Assembly: GCF_008632455.1 (NCBI RefSeq)
Contig: NZ_CP043929.1
Location: forward strand, 1,674,001 to 1,738,000
DNA length: 64,000 nt
Reading direction: 5' to 3'
DNA from: Methylomonas rhizoryzae
GTDB taxonomy: Bacteria; Pseudomonadota; Gammaproteobacteria; Methylococcales; Methylomonadaceae
Shown here: piece by piece, positions 63,197 to 64,000 of the stretch
Layout: every line of letters starts with the position of its first letter
How positions within the stretch are numbered: position 1 is the stretch's first letter
Program-made: the position numbers and the translations under genes
Notes under the pieces: model-generated
The model's input: the letters and a program-made list of their open reading frames with translations, nothing else
Databases searched by the model: none
Told to the model about the DNA's origin: nothing

Positions 63197-63791
63197 GGTC
63201 TTCCTTCAGCCAGAATGTCATGGGTTTGGGAGTTTCGGCGCTGTCGTCGAGATCTTTCCAGGAATAAGTGGTTTTCAGTTCCGGATGTTTGAAGTAACCG
63301 CGTTTGTTCCAGAATGCGTCCAGCGGTACATAATCCGCCGGGCGGCGAGGATGGTCGGCCGGCCGTTCCACGCAGCAGAAGGTTATGTGCTTGAAGCCGC
63401 CTAAATCTTCGGCGTGCGCTTCGCGTTGTTCGAAAAATTTCACCCCTATGCCTAGCCCTCGATAGGCTTTATTCAATACCGATTCGCCGCAATAAAACAC
63501 CTCGTCCGGATGGTAGCCGTGTTCGACGAACGGCTTTTTGACTTCTTCGGTTTCGTATTTCAGCGGAATCGCGGTGGAGGCACCGACGATGGCGTCTCCG
63601 TCGAAGGCTAACACGATCACGCTCTCCGGGCAGTCGATATAGGTTTTGAGATATTTTTTTTCGTATTCGTAATCACCGTCGTACAGATAAGGAAAGTCTC
63701 GGAACACTTCGATACGCAGCCGGGCCAGTTCCGGAATGTATTGAAGTAAGGCTTTGCCGCTGAGGCGGGTGATGCGGATGTCTTTACTCAT
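63189..63791 (-). CDS. GNAT-family N-acetyltransferase paired with nitrilase
   Basis: The 200-residue protein contains the GNAT acetyl-CoA motif VLNKAYRGLGIGVKFFEQRE (R-G-x-G-x-G) and the C-terminal ADYVPLDAFWNKRGYFKHP strand. The start is ATG 63791. It precedes the nitrilase gene with an 8-nt overlap. The two domains are fused in one polypeptide in some other bacteria, which suggests consecutive steps on the same substrate, unknown here. Confidence 0.88.
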   Translation of the reverse strand: MSKDIRITRLSGKALLQYIPELARLRIEVFRDFPYLYDGDYEYEKKYLKTYIDCPESVIVLAFDGDAIVGASTAIPLKYETEEVKKPFVEHGYHPDEVFYCGESVLNKAYRGLGIGVKFFEQREAHAEDLGGFKHITFCCVERPADHPRRPADYVPLDAFWNKRGYFKHPELKTTYSWKDLDDSAETPKPMTFWLKEDHA

Positions 63792-64000
63792 GAGTGATTG
63801 AAGTCATTGGCTATAAAACGACAGTCCGCTACGAATTGTGGGACTGTAGTAGCATATTGTATTGCACGCGGGCGGCGCTTGCCTATGTGCAGAAAGGGAA
63901 GATTGCCTATCGGGGCGTGGGGTGTTTTACCCTAAACTTAGGGGGCGGCCGAATTTGGCGCGCGTGGTCTAATTGAACGATGGATTTGGATAGAGATGGT
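63792..64000. other. right edge of the window, no gene recognised
   Basis: A short plus-strand frame here has no recognisable domain or ribosome site and is not called. Confidence 0.4.

Overview
The window looks like chromosomal DNA of a gammaproteobacterial methanotroph, most likely Methylomonas or a close relative. Three marker sets support this: a copper monooxygenase operon in the non-canonical order A-B-C (pxmABC, 39384-42176); a C30 carotenoid cluster crtN1-ald-crtN2 (30622-35252), which I recognise as closely resembling the Methylomonas sp. 16a proteins; and sucrose genes for sucrose-phosphate synthase and amylosucrase (43596-47824). Assignment rests on protein recognition by eye, not on a database search.

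Layout. 1-832: end of a small lipoprotein operon (DUF4810, DUF799/GNA1162). 1514-7350: potassium uptake operon kdpFABC, preceded by a 30-residue peptide and followed by an outer-membrane barrel gene. 8084-10918: a minus-strand integron cassette array with no integrase, lying between kdpFABC and its regulators kdpDE (11251-14731). A 21-nt sequence upstream of kdpF recurs upstream of kdpD with two mismatches and is a candidate KdpE operator. 15025-19051: MarC-family membrane protein, a DUF4124-like protein, two small minus-strand genes (one YegP-like) and an MltF-like lytic transglycosylase.

19172-24782 is a tight five-gene operon encoding a TPR-like 829-residue protein, a J-domain protein, a GrpE-like factor, a short Hsp70 and a zinc-ribbon protein. 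It looks like a self-contained accessory chaperone machine and is the best candidate here for an under-described system. It is followed by a CYTH protein that seems internally deleted, a PaiB-like protein, an acetyltransferase, and two adjacent membrane GTPases (26926-29621). 29622-30621 has no convincing intact gene but holds two Fur-like boxes around a signal-peptide-only reading frame.

35253-49151: VPLPA-CTERM protein, MRJP/Yellow-like protein, LysR regulator divergent from pxmABC, an MFS transporter just behind pxmC, then amylosucrase, sucrose-phosphate synthase and a DUF1624-type membrane protein on the minus strand. 49528-52668: a second integrase-less cassette array on the plus strand with five genes. 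52921-63791: PEP-CTERM protein, an unknown membrane-anchored protein, then the conserved housekeeping run tsaB, yciO-like, M50 protease, scpA, scpB, rluB. ScpB seems to carry a basic N-terminal extension with an internal duplication maintained at the protein level. The right end holds a Wzx-type flippase, trmB, a nitrilase-family hydrolase and a GNAT protein on the minus strand. I found no tRNA, rRNA, CRISPR array, transposase or integrase.
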